NCBI GenBank assembly: GCA_947573135.1
Contig: CANPDU010000032.1
Location: 1-38,933 of the forward strand
Reading direction: 5' to 3'
Source of the DNA: an uncultured Bacteroidales bacterium
GTDB taxonomy: Bacteria > Bacteroidota > Bacteroidia > Bacteroidales > Muribaculaceae
DNA length: 38,933 nucleotides
In this document: piece by piece, positions 7,932 to 15,841 of the stretch
How positions within the stretch are numbered: position 1 is the stretch's first letter
How the letters are laid out: each line of letters starts with the position of its first letter
The notes under the pieces: generated by a model
What the model saw: only the letters and a program-made list of their open reading frames with translations
Databases searched by the model: none
What the model was told of the DNA's origin: nothing
Made by a program: the position numbers and the translations under genes

Positions 7932-9749
7932 TTATTTTTTGACATCTTCAAGACTTCTGATCGCAGCGACAGCTCTTTCGTAGAGTTGAGCTACTTCCTG
8001 ATCGGAATGCTGAGGAGTGAAACGGGCCATCTCACATTCGTCGAGCACCGCAATGGTATCTTCTGTCGTCTGAGCCGAAGCGCCGTAGTTCTCAAGCTGT
8101 GAAGCTATATTGTCACGTAACAGTTGAGACGGCGCAATGCCGAGTTTATCGCTTATATAGCCCCACATAGCTTTAGCGAGTTCAGAATAGAATTTATCGT
8201 TTTCTCGGGCGTTCATATAAGATCTTGCAGCCTTGAGGCGCTTTGACACCACGCGGTTGGCACGCGCATGTTTACGGCCTTTGACATCGGCATTGAATTT
8301 CAGCTTGCGGCGGTATATGATAACAACACATATAAGAATAGTGACTGCAATGATGAATGTGAGCCAATATAAACCATTGTGGAACACATAGCTGATTTCT
8401 TTCTCACGTCTGTCGGTCGAGGGTTTTATGTGAAGAATATCATTCATGCTCTTGTCGATCTCACGCTGTTCGACTACAGATGATGTCGAAGAGCCTTTCG
8501 CGATGTTGAGCTCATATGAACGGGTGTCAAGAGTGACATATTCTTTTTTGTCAATATCATAGTATACAAAAGGTGTTCCGGGAATTTCAAGTTTTCCGGC
8601 TTCCTGAGGAACAATCGTATAATCGACTTTGTATGATCCGGTCGTGTTAGCGCCAACAATTTTTGCATCAATGTCGGTTTTGGGAGTATACCGGTCGATA
8701 CTTGCGGGAAACTTGATGTCGGGCTGCTTGAGGTAACGTATATTTCCCGTTCCTGTTATTGTATATGTATATACCGCCGCTTCATTGGTGCGCAACAGCT
8801 CAGGCTGTAAATCGGTCGAGACAGTGAAGCGTCCTACCGCACCGTCGAAACCGGCCGGTTTGGGTTCGGGGAGGGGAGTTACATCGATTGATGCCATATT
8901 TGATTCTGTCGTAACCTGACGTTCGACAGGACGCTGGGTTGTGAAGAAACCCATATTGACCAACTCAAACTGCTGGATTGTTATATCGTATTTTCCGGAG
9001 TTAACAGTTAGTTTGCCTGATTTCTGAGGATAAAGGAGCAAGCGCTTCAGGACGGCAGTATTATAATTCTGTCCATTATAGTTCTCAAGATTTACCTCAA
9101 GATCGACAGGCAGTTCTTCTGAGAGGAAGCCGTCGAAAAGAGGCTGTTGCTTGACAAGAAAACTTGTAATGGAGTATTTTGTGTATACTTTTATGGTCGC
9201 CATAACTGCTTCTTGCTCGAGAGCATGTGTCTTTGAAAAAGATACACGCACGAAGAGATCGTTTGGCGAGACGCTACCCGGTCGCTGAGTCGTGGGGTCA
9301 ACTGCGCTGACCTGCGGAGCTGACTGTTGGGACTGCCCTTGCTGAGTGACAGGTTTATCAGGCGGCAGAATTTCAAATGTTACAGAATGCGAAGTGTAAT
9401 TTTTGCCACCTGAGTTTACAGTAATCTCCGGGACTGTAACTTTGCCAGGAGTCTGTGCCCTGTACATATATGTAAAATCGACGGACGTGGATGACGACAT
9501 CTGTCCGTTGATATACTGGCTGCTTGACATCGTCGATACTGACGGGCCATAGAGTAGGTCGCAACCTTGGAGTTCGGGAGGCTTCGGCGCGTTGGTCTGT
9601 CCGTTCGACAGTCTGAAAGTAAGCGAGAAGTTGCGTCCGGCAATTACATTGCCGGGCGGTATGACTTTGAATGATGTTTGGCAGTATGCAATTGACGAGA
9701 TGATGACTGCCAATAAGAAAATAGTTAAACGTAGTTGGCGCATGATCAT
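7932..9749 (-). CDS. batD: BatD: periplasmic BatD-family (oxygen tolerance) protein
   Basis: A protein of about 605 residues with an N-terminal signal peptide (RQLRLTIFLLAVIISSIAYC), a long extracytoplasmic beta-rich region with repeated Ig-like segments (TSFKVIPPGNVIAGRNFSL; VSFSKTHALEQEAVMATIKV; FTVSTDLQPELLRTNEAAVY), a single membrane helix near 465-488 (YWLTFIIAVTILICVVIIY) with a basic stop-transfer, and a cytoplasmic tail. This is the standard BatD architecture. ATG 9749 and ATG 9743 are both plausible starts; an earlier TTG at 9758 overlaps batC. Its start sits next to the batC stop at 9752, and its stop is 13 bp before batE, so it is read from the operon transcript. Confidence 0.92.
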   Translation of the reverse strand: MIMRQLRLTIFLLAVIISSIAYCQTSFKVIPPGNVIAGRNFSLTFRLSNGQTNAPKPPELQGCDLLYGPSVSTMSSSQYINGQMSSSTSVDFTYMYRAQTPGKVTVPEITVNSGGKNYTSHSVTFEILPPDKPVTQQGQSQQSAPQVSAVDPTTQRPGSVSPNDLFVRVSFSKTHALEQEAVMATIKVYTKYSITSFLVKQQPLFDGFLSEELPVDLEVNLENYNGQNYNTAVLKRLLLYPQKSGKLTVNSGKYDITIQQFELVNMGFFTTQRPVERQVTTESNMASIDVTPLPEPKPAGFDGAVGRFTVSTDLQPELLRTNEAAVYTYTITGTGNIRYLKQPDIKFPASIDRYTPKTDIDAKIVGANTTGSYKVDYTIVPQEAGKLEIPGTPFVYYDIDKKEYVTLDTRSYELNIAKGSSTSSVVEQREIDKSMNDILHIKPSTDRREKEISYVFHNGLYWLTFIIAVTILICVVIIYRRKLKFNADVKGRKHARANRVVSKRLKAARSYMNARENDKFYSELAKAMWGYISDKLGIAPSQLLRDNIASQLENYGASAQTTEDTIAVLDECEMARFTPQHSDQEVAQLYERAVAAIRSLEDVKK

Positions 9750-9751
9750 TT

Positions 9752-10501
9752 TTACCAAGGTTTATCAGTCGTGGCGCGACCGCCGTTTTTAACTTCCTGT
9801 TCCTGCACTTTCTTTCGTGTGCTGTTTTCTTTATTCTGAACCGACTGGAGTATCTGTTCGGCACTTTGTGTCATCTCTTGCTGTTGCTGCTGTTGCTGTT
9901 GTTGCTGATCCTGCTCCTGCTGGTCCTGCTGATCCTGTTGCTGTTGTTGCTGGTCTTGTTGCTGCTGTTGCTCGTCCTGACCCTGATCCTGATTTTGATC
10001 CTGGTTCTGTTCTTGCTCCTGTTGTTGCAATTGTGCGATACGCAGGTTCTGACGGGTCTTCAGATTATCAGGATTTTTGCGGAGCGCTCCTTTGTATTGC
10101 TCGATAGCGGCAGCATAATCGCCTTCGCGATACGCCATATTGCCCATGTTGTAAAAAGCTTTTTCAACAAGGAAATCATCGTTGGATGTGCGGGCTATCG
10201 ATTCGAAAATCTCAACAGCCTTTACGCGGGGATCGTTTGCAGTCCCGCGGTTATCCTCACTGGCCATATGTGTCAGCGTCACAGCTTTGTTAAACAGTGC
10301 CGCGTCCGAGGATGGATTTTCGGCAAGTGCTTTCTCATATAAAGCGAATGCTTCTACAAAATTACTGTCAGCAAAAGCCTTGTTGCCTTCTTTGATCAGG
10401 TTGCGCTCGGCCTTAACTGATTTTGCAGAAAGGTCAATCATGACTGCAGATATTCCAATCATAACTATGGATGAAATCAGCATTCTGGGAAATATTTTCA
10501 T
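9752..10501 (-). CDS. batC: BatC: TPR protein with long Gln/Asp/Glu-rich tail
   Basis: A 249-residue protein: an N-terminal hydrophobic anchor or signal (MLISSIVMIGISAVMIDL), TPR repeats (NKAFADSNFVEAFALYEKAL; ALFNKAV; KAFYNMGNMAYREGDYAAAIEQYKGAL; NLKTRQNLRIAQL), and then a tail of about 55 residues made almost only of Q, D, E and N, before a short basic end (STRKKVQEQEVKNGGRATTDKPW). TPR-plus-low-complexity is known for BatC-type proteins; this tail is long. I start it at ATG 10501 (MKIFPRM), 7 bp after the batB stop, rather than at 10564, which lies inside batB. Likely a scaffold between the VWA proteins and BatD/E. Confidence 0.85.
   Translation of the reverse strand: MKIFPRMLISSIVMIGISAVMIDLSAKSVKAERNLIKEGNKAFADSNFVEAFALYEKALAENPSSDAALFNKAVTLTHMASEDNRGTANDPRVKAVEIFESIARTSNDDFLVEKAFYNMGNMAYREGDYAAAIEQYKGALRKNPDNLKTRQNLRIAQLQQQEQEQNQDQNQDQGQDEQQQQQDQQQQQQDQQDQQEQDQQQQQQQQQQEMTQSAEQILQSVQNKENSTRKKVQEQEVKNGGRATTDKPW
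9875..10032 (-). repeat. CAG/CAA-rich low-complexity tract in batC
   Basis: A stretch of about 158 bp that encodes the Gln-rich tail using mixed CAA, CAG, GAC, GAT and GAG codons. It is an imperfect triplet repeat, not a pure microsatellite, and contains sub-repeats such as several near-identical QDQ and QQQQQ units. Replication slippage could change its length in frame. Confidence 0.8.
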
Positions 10502-10508
10502 GACGCGA

Positions 10509-11549
10509 TCACTTTGATTTAGTAAAGAAATTGATGTTTTTAAGCCATCCGATCTTACGGTCAATTACAAAAATATCAATCAGAAGCAATATGAGCGTTA
10601 TCCATGCGAAAGTCGGGAACTGCTCGGCACTTGCTTTGTAGTTGACACGTTTGAATTCGGATTTTTCGAGCTGATCGAGCTTGTCTGTCAGCTGTGAGAT
10701 TGCGCTCCCCGAGGCGCCGTTGACATAGATGCCATCACCGGCTTCGGCAATAGCTTTGCCAAGTTGCTCGTTGATTGTCGTGAGGACGACCTTCCCTTCG
10801 GCATCACGCATGAAATCGCCCGTGGAGCCCGAAACAGGGATCGGAGCTCCTTTTGCCGAACCAAGCCCGATTACATCGACCTGAATGCCAGCATCGGCAG
10901 CGGCTTTAGCTGCTTCAACAGCGGCGCCCTCATGATCTTCGGCATCTGTAATCAGAATTATGGCTTTGTGGACATCGGATGAGGATGAGAAACTTTCGGC
11001 AGACATCTTTATGGCTTCGGCGAGAGATGTTCCCTGATATGATATCAGTTCCGGGGAGAGATCGTTAAGATACATCTTGGCTGAAATATAATCGGTCGTC
11101 AGCGGCAACTGAAGTTTGGGCTCGCCGGCGAATATCACCATGCCGACTTTGTCATTTTCAAGTTTGTCGACAAGTCGCTCGAGATTAAGCCGTGCGCGGT
11201 CGAGACGAGATATACCTGACGGATCATCGGTCGACGACGCGAGCATAGAATTTGAAATGTCGAAGGCGATCATGATCTCTATGCCTTTGACGCTTGTCTC
11301 CTGTTCTTTTTGTCCGGCGCGCGGTCGGGCGATGACGATAATCAGGGCGGTCAGCGCGAGCAATTCCAGAACGATTTTGATTCTCGGCTGATAGCGGGAA
11401 GCGTCCGGCATCAGCTTTGCAACAATATCGGGACGTCCGAAGCGCTTGATCTTGCGTAAACGTGATGCTCTCGCCCATATGTAGAGCAAGGCAAACAGCA
11501 CGACAAGGCCGAGCAGATAAAGATGGAGTGGATAAGCGAAATCAAACAT
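10509..11549 (-). CDS. batB: BatB: VWA-domain membrane protein
   Basis: A 346-residue protein with two N-terminal membrane helices (YLLGLVVLFALLYIW at 11-25; LELLALTALIIVIA at 61-74), a von Willebrand A domain (about 88-290) with the MIDAS motif DxSxS at D97, S99, S101, the conserved TSLAEAI (MIDAS Thr) and TDAEDHEG motifs, and a C-terminal helix (FAWITLILLLIDIFVI). VWA domains bind Mg2+ and protein ligands and here are likely exposed to the periplasm. It follows batA by 33 bp and precedes batC by 7 bp. In Bacteroides fragilis, bat genes are needed for aerotolerance; the molecular reaction is unknown. Confidence 0.92.
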   Translation of the reverse strand: MFDFAYPLHLYLLGLVVLFALLYIWARASRLRKIKRFGRPDIVAKLMPDASRYQPRIKIVLELLALTALIIVIARPRAGQKEQETSVKGIEIMIAFDISNSMLASSTDDPSGISRLDRARLNLERLVDKLENDKVGMVIFAGEPKLQLPLTTDYISAKMYLNDLSPELISYQGTSLAEAIKMSAESFSSSSDVHKAIILITDAEDHEGAAVEAAKAAADAGIQVDVIGLGSAKGAPIPVSGSTGDFMRDAEGKVVLTTINEQLGKAIAEAGDGIYVNGASGSAISQLTDKLDQLEKSEFKRVNYKASAEQFPTFAWITLILLLIDIFVIDRKIGWLKNINFFTKSK

Positions 11550-11582
11550 ATTTGTGGTTGCTTGTATTCAGGTCTGTTAATA

Positions 11583-12569
11583 TTACGGTATAGAGCGAAG
11601 GACTGTGTAGCGCAGAAGCATTTCAAGAGCGAAGAAACCTAATGCGAGCCAAGCCCATAACATGTAATTGTCTTCGGTATGTGAAAAATGGCGCACATCC
11701 ATCTGTGTTTTCTCAAGTGCGTCAATTTCACGGAAGACATCTTCAAGAACGCGATTGTCAGTAGCACGGAAATATTTGCCACCGGTGCTGTCGGCGATAT
11801 TCTGCAATGTTGCTTCGTCGATAACAACGGGAAGTTTGACATATTCAATCCTGCCGAGCATATCTGCACGTGGGAAATCGGCCATGCCGTTTGTGCCTAT
11901 TCCGACAGCATATATTTTGACGCCCATTTCTTTGGCGACCTCCGCCGCCATCTGGGGAGTTGCGACGCCGGTGTTGTTAGAACCGTCGGTAAGCAATATG
12001 ATGCTTTTGCTCTTGGCCTTTCCTTCTTTCAGTCTGTTGAGCGAAGTGGCAATGCCGTCACCGATGGCTGTGCCGTCTTCAATCATATCAGTGCTTACTC
12101 CGCTGATGTAGCTCAAAAGCTGGCTGCGGTCAACTGTCATAGGCACACCAGTCAAGCTTTCTCCAGCAAAAATCACGAGACCAATATTATCGGATTCGCG
12201 TCCGTTGATAAATTTGGCCGCAACTCTTTTTGCTGCTTCCAGTCGGTCGGGCTGGAAATCACGGGCGAGCATACTCGTAGAAACGTCGAGCGCTATTACA
12301 ATATCCGTCCCTTCGGTCGAACTTGTATGCCAACTGTCCTTAAGCTGTGGTCTGGCGAGGACAATTATAAGGCAGCCGATCGCAGCGAGGCGCAGCAGAA
12401 ATAGACCATGGCGAAGATATACTTTCCATGTGCGGCCTAATTTGTCAAAAGCTCTGGTCGATGACATGGCTATGGACGCGTGAGAGTTGCGGTGCTTGAG
12501 TATATACCACGCGACAAGCGGTATATATATCAAGAATAGCCATAGATATTGAGGTTGGGACAATTGCAT
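11583..12569 (-). CDS. batA: BatA: VWA-domain membrane protein
   Basis: A 328-residue paralogue of BatB with the same build: N-terminal helices (YLWLFLIYIPLVAWYIL; LFLLRLAAIGCLIIVLA), a VWA domain with an intact MIDAS (D95, S97, S99; then DGTAIGDGI and LTDGSNNTG), and a C-terminal helix (MLWAWLALGFFALEMLL). The two VWA proteins in tandem are the diagnostic core of the operon. It is separated from the upstream BatD-like gene by 5 bp, which implies coupled expression. Confidence 0.93.
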   Translation of the reverse strand: MQLSQPQYLWLFLIYIPLVAWYILKHRNSHASIAMSSTRAFDKLGRTWKVYLRHGLFLLRLAAIGCLIIVLARPQLKDSWHTSSTEGTDIVIALDVSTSMLARDFQPDRLEAAKRVAAKFINGRESDNIGLVIFAGESLTGVPMTVDRSQLLSYISGVSTDMIEDGTAIGDGIATSLNRLKEGKAKSKSIILLTDGSNNTGVATPQMAAEVAKEMGVKIYAVGIGTNGMADFPRADMLGRIEYVKLPVVIDEATLQNIADSTGGKYFRATDNRVLEDVFREIDALEKTQMDVRHFSHTEDNYMLWAWLALGFFALEMLLRYTVLRSIP

Positions 12570-12574
12570 ATTTT

Positions 12575-13567
12575 TTACTTTAATTTTGTGTCGTTATTAC
12601 CTTCTTTGACAGCATCGCCGGCTTCTGGTTCGGCAGGAGGCAACGGTTTTGAATCTTCGACAAATTTCACGGCCGAGTTAAAGGCTTTGATGTTGTCGTC
12701 AGGCAAAGGCCTTACTTTTGCAAATTTTACAAAGTCGGCAATTTCGAGTATCTGTTTCATCAGATCCGAGCCCGGACGAGTCTCCTTATTATGCCGCAGA
12801 GTGTCAACGATCTGTGTACTCGACATTTCCATAGCGTTGATTCCGAAACGGCCATCAAGATACTGGCGCAGGATCTCGGTAAGTTCGGTGTAATACTCTT
12901 TATCACGACCGCTCTGAGGCAGTTTCTTTGCCTGAAGATCATTTAGACGCATTACTGCAAGGTCATAAGGCGGAGTGACAGCTTCTGGTTTGGATATAAA
13001 TCCTTTTTTGCGTCTGAATAGCAATACGGCGCATGTTATTATGGCTGCCGCAGCAATTCCGATGAAAACCCACAGCCACCAGTCGGGAATTATATCATAC
13101 CATCGCGAGGGCACGCTTACAACGCTTTCCATCGGGTTGATATCGGTGAGAGTGTCGAGATCGACTTCAAGAACTTTTAGCGTGACTGTCTCAGAATCAA
13201 TTGTGTCATCACCGATCACATAACGGAATGGCGGGAGTGTGACGGTGCCGGGATCAAAAGCCTGGATAGTATAGTTATAATCGAGTTCAATACGTCCGTT
13301 GCCGTGGTCGACTGTATCGATTTCCAGCCCGGAGACTTCCACACCAAAATATTCAGCTCCTATTTCCGGCGCATCGACAAGCTGACCGCTTGTGCCGTTC
13401 TTCAGGATTTCAAGCCGCAGACCGGCTTTGGACCCTTGCACGACAGTCGTTGAATCGATCGACGCTTTGAGTGATGCGTTGCCGGCTGCACCGGCAGAGA
13501 ACGGAACTGCCAATGTAAGAAGGAGAGCAGAAGCCAGAGATTGTATATTTTTAAAAAACGCATTCAT
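12575..13567 (-). CDS. BatD-like, single-span membrane protein of the moxR-bat operon
   Basis: A 330-residue protein: signal peptide (SLASALLLTLAVPFSAGAAG), a beta-rich extracytoplasmic part (residues about 30-160) with a VTLPPFRYVIGDD element that looks like the Ig-like modules of BatD, a membrane helix (WWLWVFIGIAAAAIITCAVLLF), and a cytoplasmic tail with conserved helical parts (YDLAVMRLNDLQAKKL; YTELTEILRQYLDGRFGI; EMSSTQIVDTL). The position between DUF58 and batA matches an unnamed gene often present in Bacteroidales bat operons. It ends 5 bp before batA and begins 40 bp after the DUF58 stop. Role inferred as a membrane scaffold; not catalytic by anything I can see. Confidence 0.8.
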   Translation of the reverse strand: MNAFFKNIQSLASALLLTLAVPFSAGAAGNASLKASIDSTTVVQGSKAGLRLEILKNGTSGQLVDAPEIGAEYFGVEVSGLEIDTVDHGNGRIELDYNYTIQAFDPGTVTLPPFRYVIGDDTIDSETVTLKVLEVDLDTLTDINPMESVVSVPSRWYDIIPDWWLWVFIGIAAAAIITCAVLLFRRKKGFISKPEAVTPPYDLAVMRLNDLQAKKLPQSGRDKEYYTELTEILRQYLDGRFGINAMEMSSTQIVDTLRHNKETRPGSDLMKQILEIADFVKFAKVRPLPDDNIKAFNSAVKFVEDSKPLPPAEPEAGDAVKEGNNDTKLK

Positions 13568-13607
13568 AAATTTAGCTGAGACTTGCAGTAGATATATAAA
13601 TTTACGG

Positions 13608-14480
13608 TTATCGTCCGCGGTTTTTAAATAGAGCCATCAGCGCAACGACATAGTCTTCGTCTGTGGCGACTGTCGCATAATCGACTCTGCTGCTGCGGAG
13701 TGTCGATGACATTGCTTGCTGGCGGTCATACCACCATTTGTCGTAAGTTTTTCTTACTTTGGCAGATGATGTATCGATCCACCGCGTCGCTCCAGTCTCA
13801 AGGTCGTTGACACGCATGAGTCCGATATCGGGGAGGTGAGAATCTCGTTTGTCATATACCTGCAATGCCATTAGATCGTGTTTATTTCCCGCTATTGTCA
13901 TCGGTTTGCCGTAATCACTGTCGTCGATGAAGTCTGAAATAAGAAACATCGTGCAGCGCTTTTTGAGCGCGTCAGTCAGGTAGCGTAATGCAAGCGCGAT
14001 ATCTGTTCCGTTGCTTGTAGGTTTGAAGTCGAGCAATTCGCGGATAATGAACAAAATGTGTTTTTTGCCTTTTTTTGGAGGAATAAATTTCTCGATTTTG
14101 TCAGAGAAAAAAACTGCTCCGATTTTATCATTATTCTGAATGGCTGAGAAAGCCAAAGTCGCTGATATTTCGGCGATCATCTGTCGTTTTTCGTCTCCGA
14201 CGGCTCCAAAATTACGGCTGCCCGACACATCGACAATCAGCATTACAGTCAGTTCGCGTTCCTCTTCATAAACCTTGACAAACGGACGGTTATGACGCGC
14301 GGTGACATTCCAGTCAATGTCGCGGATGTCATCGCCATACTGATACTCACGAACCTCTGAAAACATCATGCCACGTCCTTTAAAGGCCGAATGGTATTCA
14401 CCGGCGAAGATGTTTTGCGATAGTCCGCGGGTCTTGATTTCTATTTTACGGACTTTTTTTAAAAGTTCAGAAGAATCCAT
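13608..14480 (-). CDS. DUF58 protein of the MoxR-bat operon
   Basis: A 290-residue cytoplasmic protein with the DUF58 hallmark RDIDWNVTAR and a degenerate VWA-like fold (LTVMLIVDVSGSRNFG; then GTDIALALRYL and LISDFIDDSDYG). DUF58 proteins are nearly always encoded beside a MoxR ATPase and are thought to be partners of its chaperone-like action. It follows moxR by 82 bp that hold a stable hairpin and precedes the BatD-like gene by 40 bp. Confidence 0.92.
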   Translation of the reverse strand: MDSSELLKKVRKIEIKTRGLSQNIFAGEYHSAFKGRGMMFSEVREYQYGDDIRDIDWNVTARHNRPFVKVYEEERELTVMLIVDVSGSRNFGAVGDEKRQMIAEISATLAFSAIQNNDKIGAVFFSDKIEKFIPPKKGKKHILFIIRELLDFKPTSNGTDIALALRYLTDALKKRCTMFLISDFIDDSDYGKPMTIAGNKHDLMALQVYDKRDSHLPDIGLMRVNDLETGATRWIDTSSAKVRKTYDKWWYDRQQAMSSTLRSSRVDYATVATDEDYVVALMALFKNRGR

Positions 14481-14529
14481 ATTGTCGCGAGAGAAGAATT
14501 AAATGAAGGACGTGTTAAAATGAAATTGC

Positions 14530-14560
14530 ATGTTGGCCGGCCATTCCGACCGGCCAACAT
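14530..14560 (-). promoter_or_regulatory. Stable hairpin between moxR and the DUF58 gene
   Basis: An 11-bp perfect GC-rich stem (ATGTTGGCCGG 14530-14540; CCGGCCAACAT 14550-14560) with a 9-nt loop, starting 2 bp after the moxR stop. On the coding (minus) strand it is followed by GCAATTTCATTTT, with no long U-run. It may be a partial terminator or an RNA-stability element that lets moxR be made in excess over the downstream membrane proteins. Seen directly; function inferred. Confidence 0.55.
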
Positions 14561-14562
14561 TA

Positions 14563-15558
14563 TCAGGGCACCTGGATTTTATCAAGAATTTCTGTAATGA
14601 TCTCATCAGTAGTGATGTTGTTGGCTTCAGCCTCGTATGTGACACCGATACGGTGACGGAGAACATCATGGCAGACAGCAATAACATCTTCAGGGATCAC
14701 GAAGCCTCTCTGATGGAGGAATGCATAGGCTCTTGCCGCACGTGCAAGACTGATGGATGCACGAGGTGACGCACCGAAGGCGATGATGCTTGTGAGATCG
14801 TCAAGACCGTATTCTGCCGGATAACGTGTGGCAAAAACAATATCGACTATATAGCGCTCGATCTTCTCGTCGACGTAAATCTGCTCTACGATATTCTGTG
14901 CCTCGATGATTTCGTGAGGCTTGACGAGAGCTTCGACTTTGCGCTTTTCGTTGCTGATATTCTGGCGTATGATTACACGTTCTTCATCTTTCGTGGGATA
15001 TCCGATAACGACTTTCATCAGGAAACGGTCTACCTGTGCTTCAGGCAGAGGGTAGGTGCCTTCCTGTTCGATCGGGTTCTGTGTCGCCATGACGAGGAAC
15101 GGTTCGTCAAGGGGAAATGTGTTGTCGCCGATTGTGACCTGACGCTCCTGCATTGCTTCAAGGAGGGCGCTTTGCACTTTTGCCGGGGCTCGGTTTATTT
15201 CATCAGCAAGAACAAAATTGGCGAAAATCGGACCTTTTTTCACTTGGAATTGTTCGCTTTTGACGCTGTAGACCATAGTACCTAAAACGTCGGCCGGAAG
15301 AAGGTCGGGAGTAAACTGTACGCGGCTGTATTTTGCGTCAATCAACTGCGCAAGAGTTTTGATCGCAAGAGTCTTGGCAAGACCCGGAACACCTTCGAGA
15401 AGAACATGACCGTTGGAGAGAAGGGCAATCAGGAGTGATTCGACAAGGTGTTTCTGACCTACGATTGTCTGATCCATACCGTGGGTGATCAGATTGATAA
15501 AATCGCTTTTGCTTGCTACGAGAGCGTTAAGCTCTCTGATGTTTACGGATTCACTCAT
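14563..15558 (-). CDS. moxR: MoxR-family AAA+ ATPase
   Basis: A 331-residue AAA+ ATPase, first gene of the aerotolerance operon. Visible: Walker A GVPGLAKT, Walker B with sensor region (LADEINRAPAKVQSALLEAMQ), the MoxR signature (QERQVTIGD), ATQNPIEQEGTYPLPEAQ with the sensor-1 Asn, arginine-finger region (QVDRFLMK) and a C-terminal lid (GASPRASISLARAARAYAF). MoxR ATPases remodel or activate VWA-containing partners. A -7 box lies about 73 bp upstream of ATG 15558. Confidence 0.95.
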   Translation of the reverse strand: MSESVNIRELNALVASKSDFINLITHGMDQTIVGQKHLVESLLIALLSNGHVLLEGVPGLAKTLAIKTLAQLIDAKYSRVQFTPDLLPADVLGTMVYSVKSEQFQVKKGPIFANFVLADEINRAPAKVQSALLEAMQERQVTIGDNTFPLDEPFLVMATQNPIEQEGTYPLPEAQVDRFLMKVVIGYPTKDEERVIIRQNISNEKRKVEALVKPHEIIEAQNIVEQIYVDEKIERYIVDIVFATRYPAEYGLDDLTSIIAFGASPRASISLARAARAYAFLHQRGFVIPEDVIAVCHDVLRHRIGVTYEAEANNITTDEIITEILDKIQVP

Positions 15559-15630
15559 AAGTGATGTTATAATTGAAGTATTTAATATATATCGTTTTAG
15601 CGTATAGCTCTAAGCTTGCTTTACTTATTA

Positions 15631-15638
15631 CAAAATTA
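15631..15638 (-). promoter_or_regulatory. -7 element of the moxR-bat operon promoter
   Basis: CAAAATTA on the plus strand is TAATTTTG on the coding strand, an exact TAnnTTTG match. No good TTTG -33 is seen at the usual distance (region about 15655-15662 reads TAAATTAA), so the promoter may be weak or assisted. Transcription would start near 15624, giving a leader of about 65 nt. Confidence 0.45.
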
Positions 15639-15684
15639 CAATTATAACAACGACTAAATTAAAAGGGAGTGTTAATTTTATCTA

Positions 15685-15704
15685 TTAAGTCTTTAATGAC
15701 TTAA
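15685..15704. other. 7-bp AT-rich hairpin in the moxR upstream gap
   Basis: TTAAGTC (15685-15691) and GACTTAA (15698-15704) form a perfect stem with a 6-nt loop. On the plus strand a run of eight T follows 12 nt later. Between two same-strand operons it could be a weak terminator or a protein site; no gene is present in 15559-15841. Confidence 0.3.
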
Positions 15705-15841
15705 ACTTTAACTTTTTTTTGTGCGAAAATCGCTCTTCAACAACATCTGGCCTAAAATATCTGCGGCGTTGCTGTCGTTTGGCAGTCAATATAATATGTT
15801 ATGTGCGGTGCTAAAAACTGCACAGGATATGCAGCATATTT

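Noticed and set aside
9875-10032. Possible CRISPR or tandem-repeat array
   Set aside because: Imperfect triplets with no spacers or conserved repeat unit; it is a coding Gln-rich tract. No CRISPR array was seen anywhere.
9866-10342. Long leucine-rich plus-strand frame
   Set aside because: It is the opposite strand of the batC Gln tract; CAG/CAA codons read as CTG/TTG give poly-Leu. The real gene is BatC.
11688-12404. 238-codon plus-strand frame opposite batA
   Set aside because: No recognisable domain, and the minus strand encodes a complete VWA protein with MIDAS; a shadow frame.
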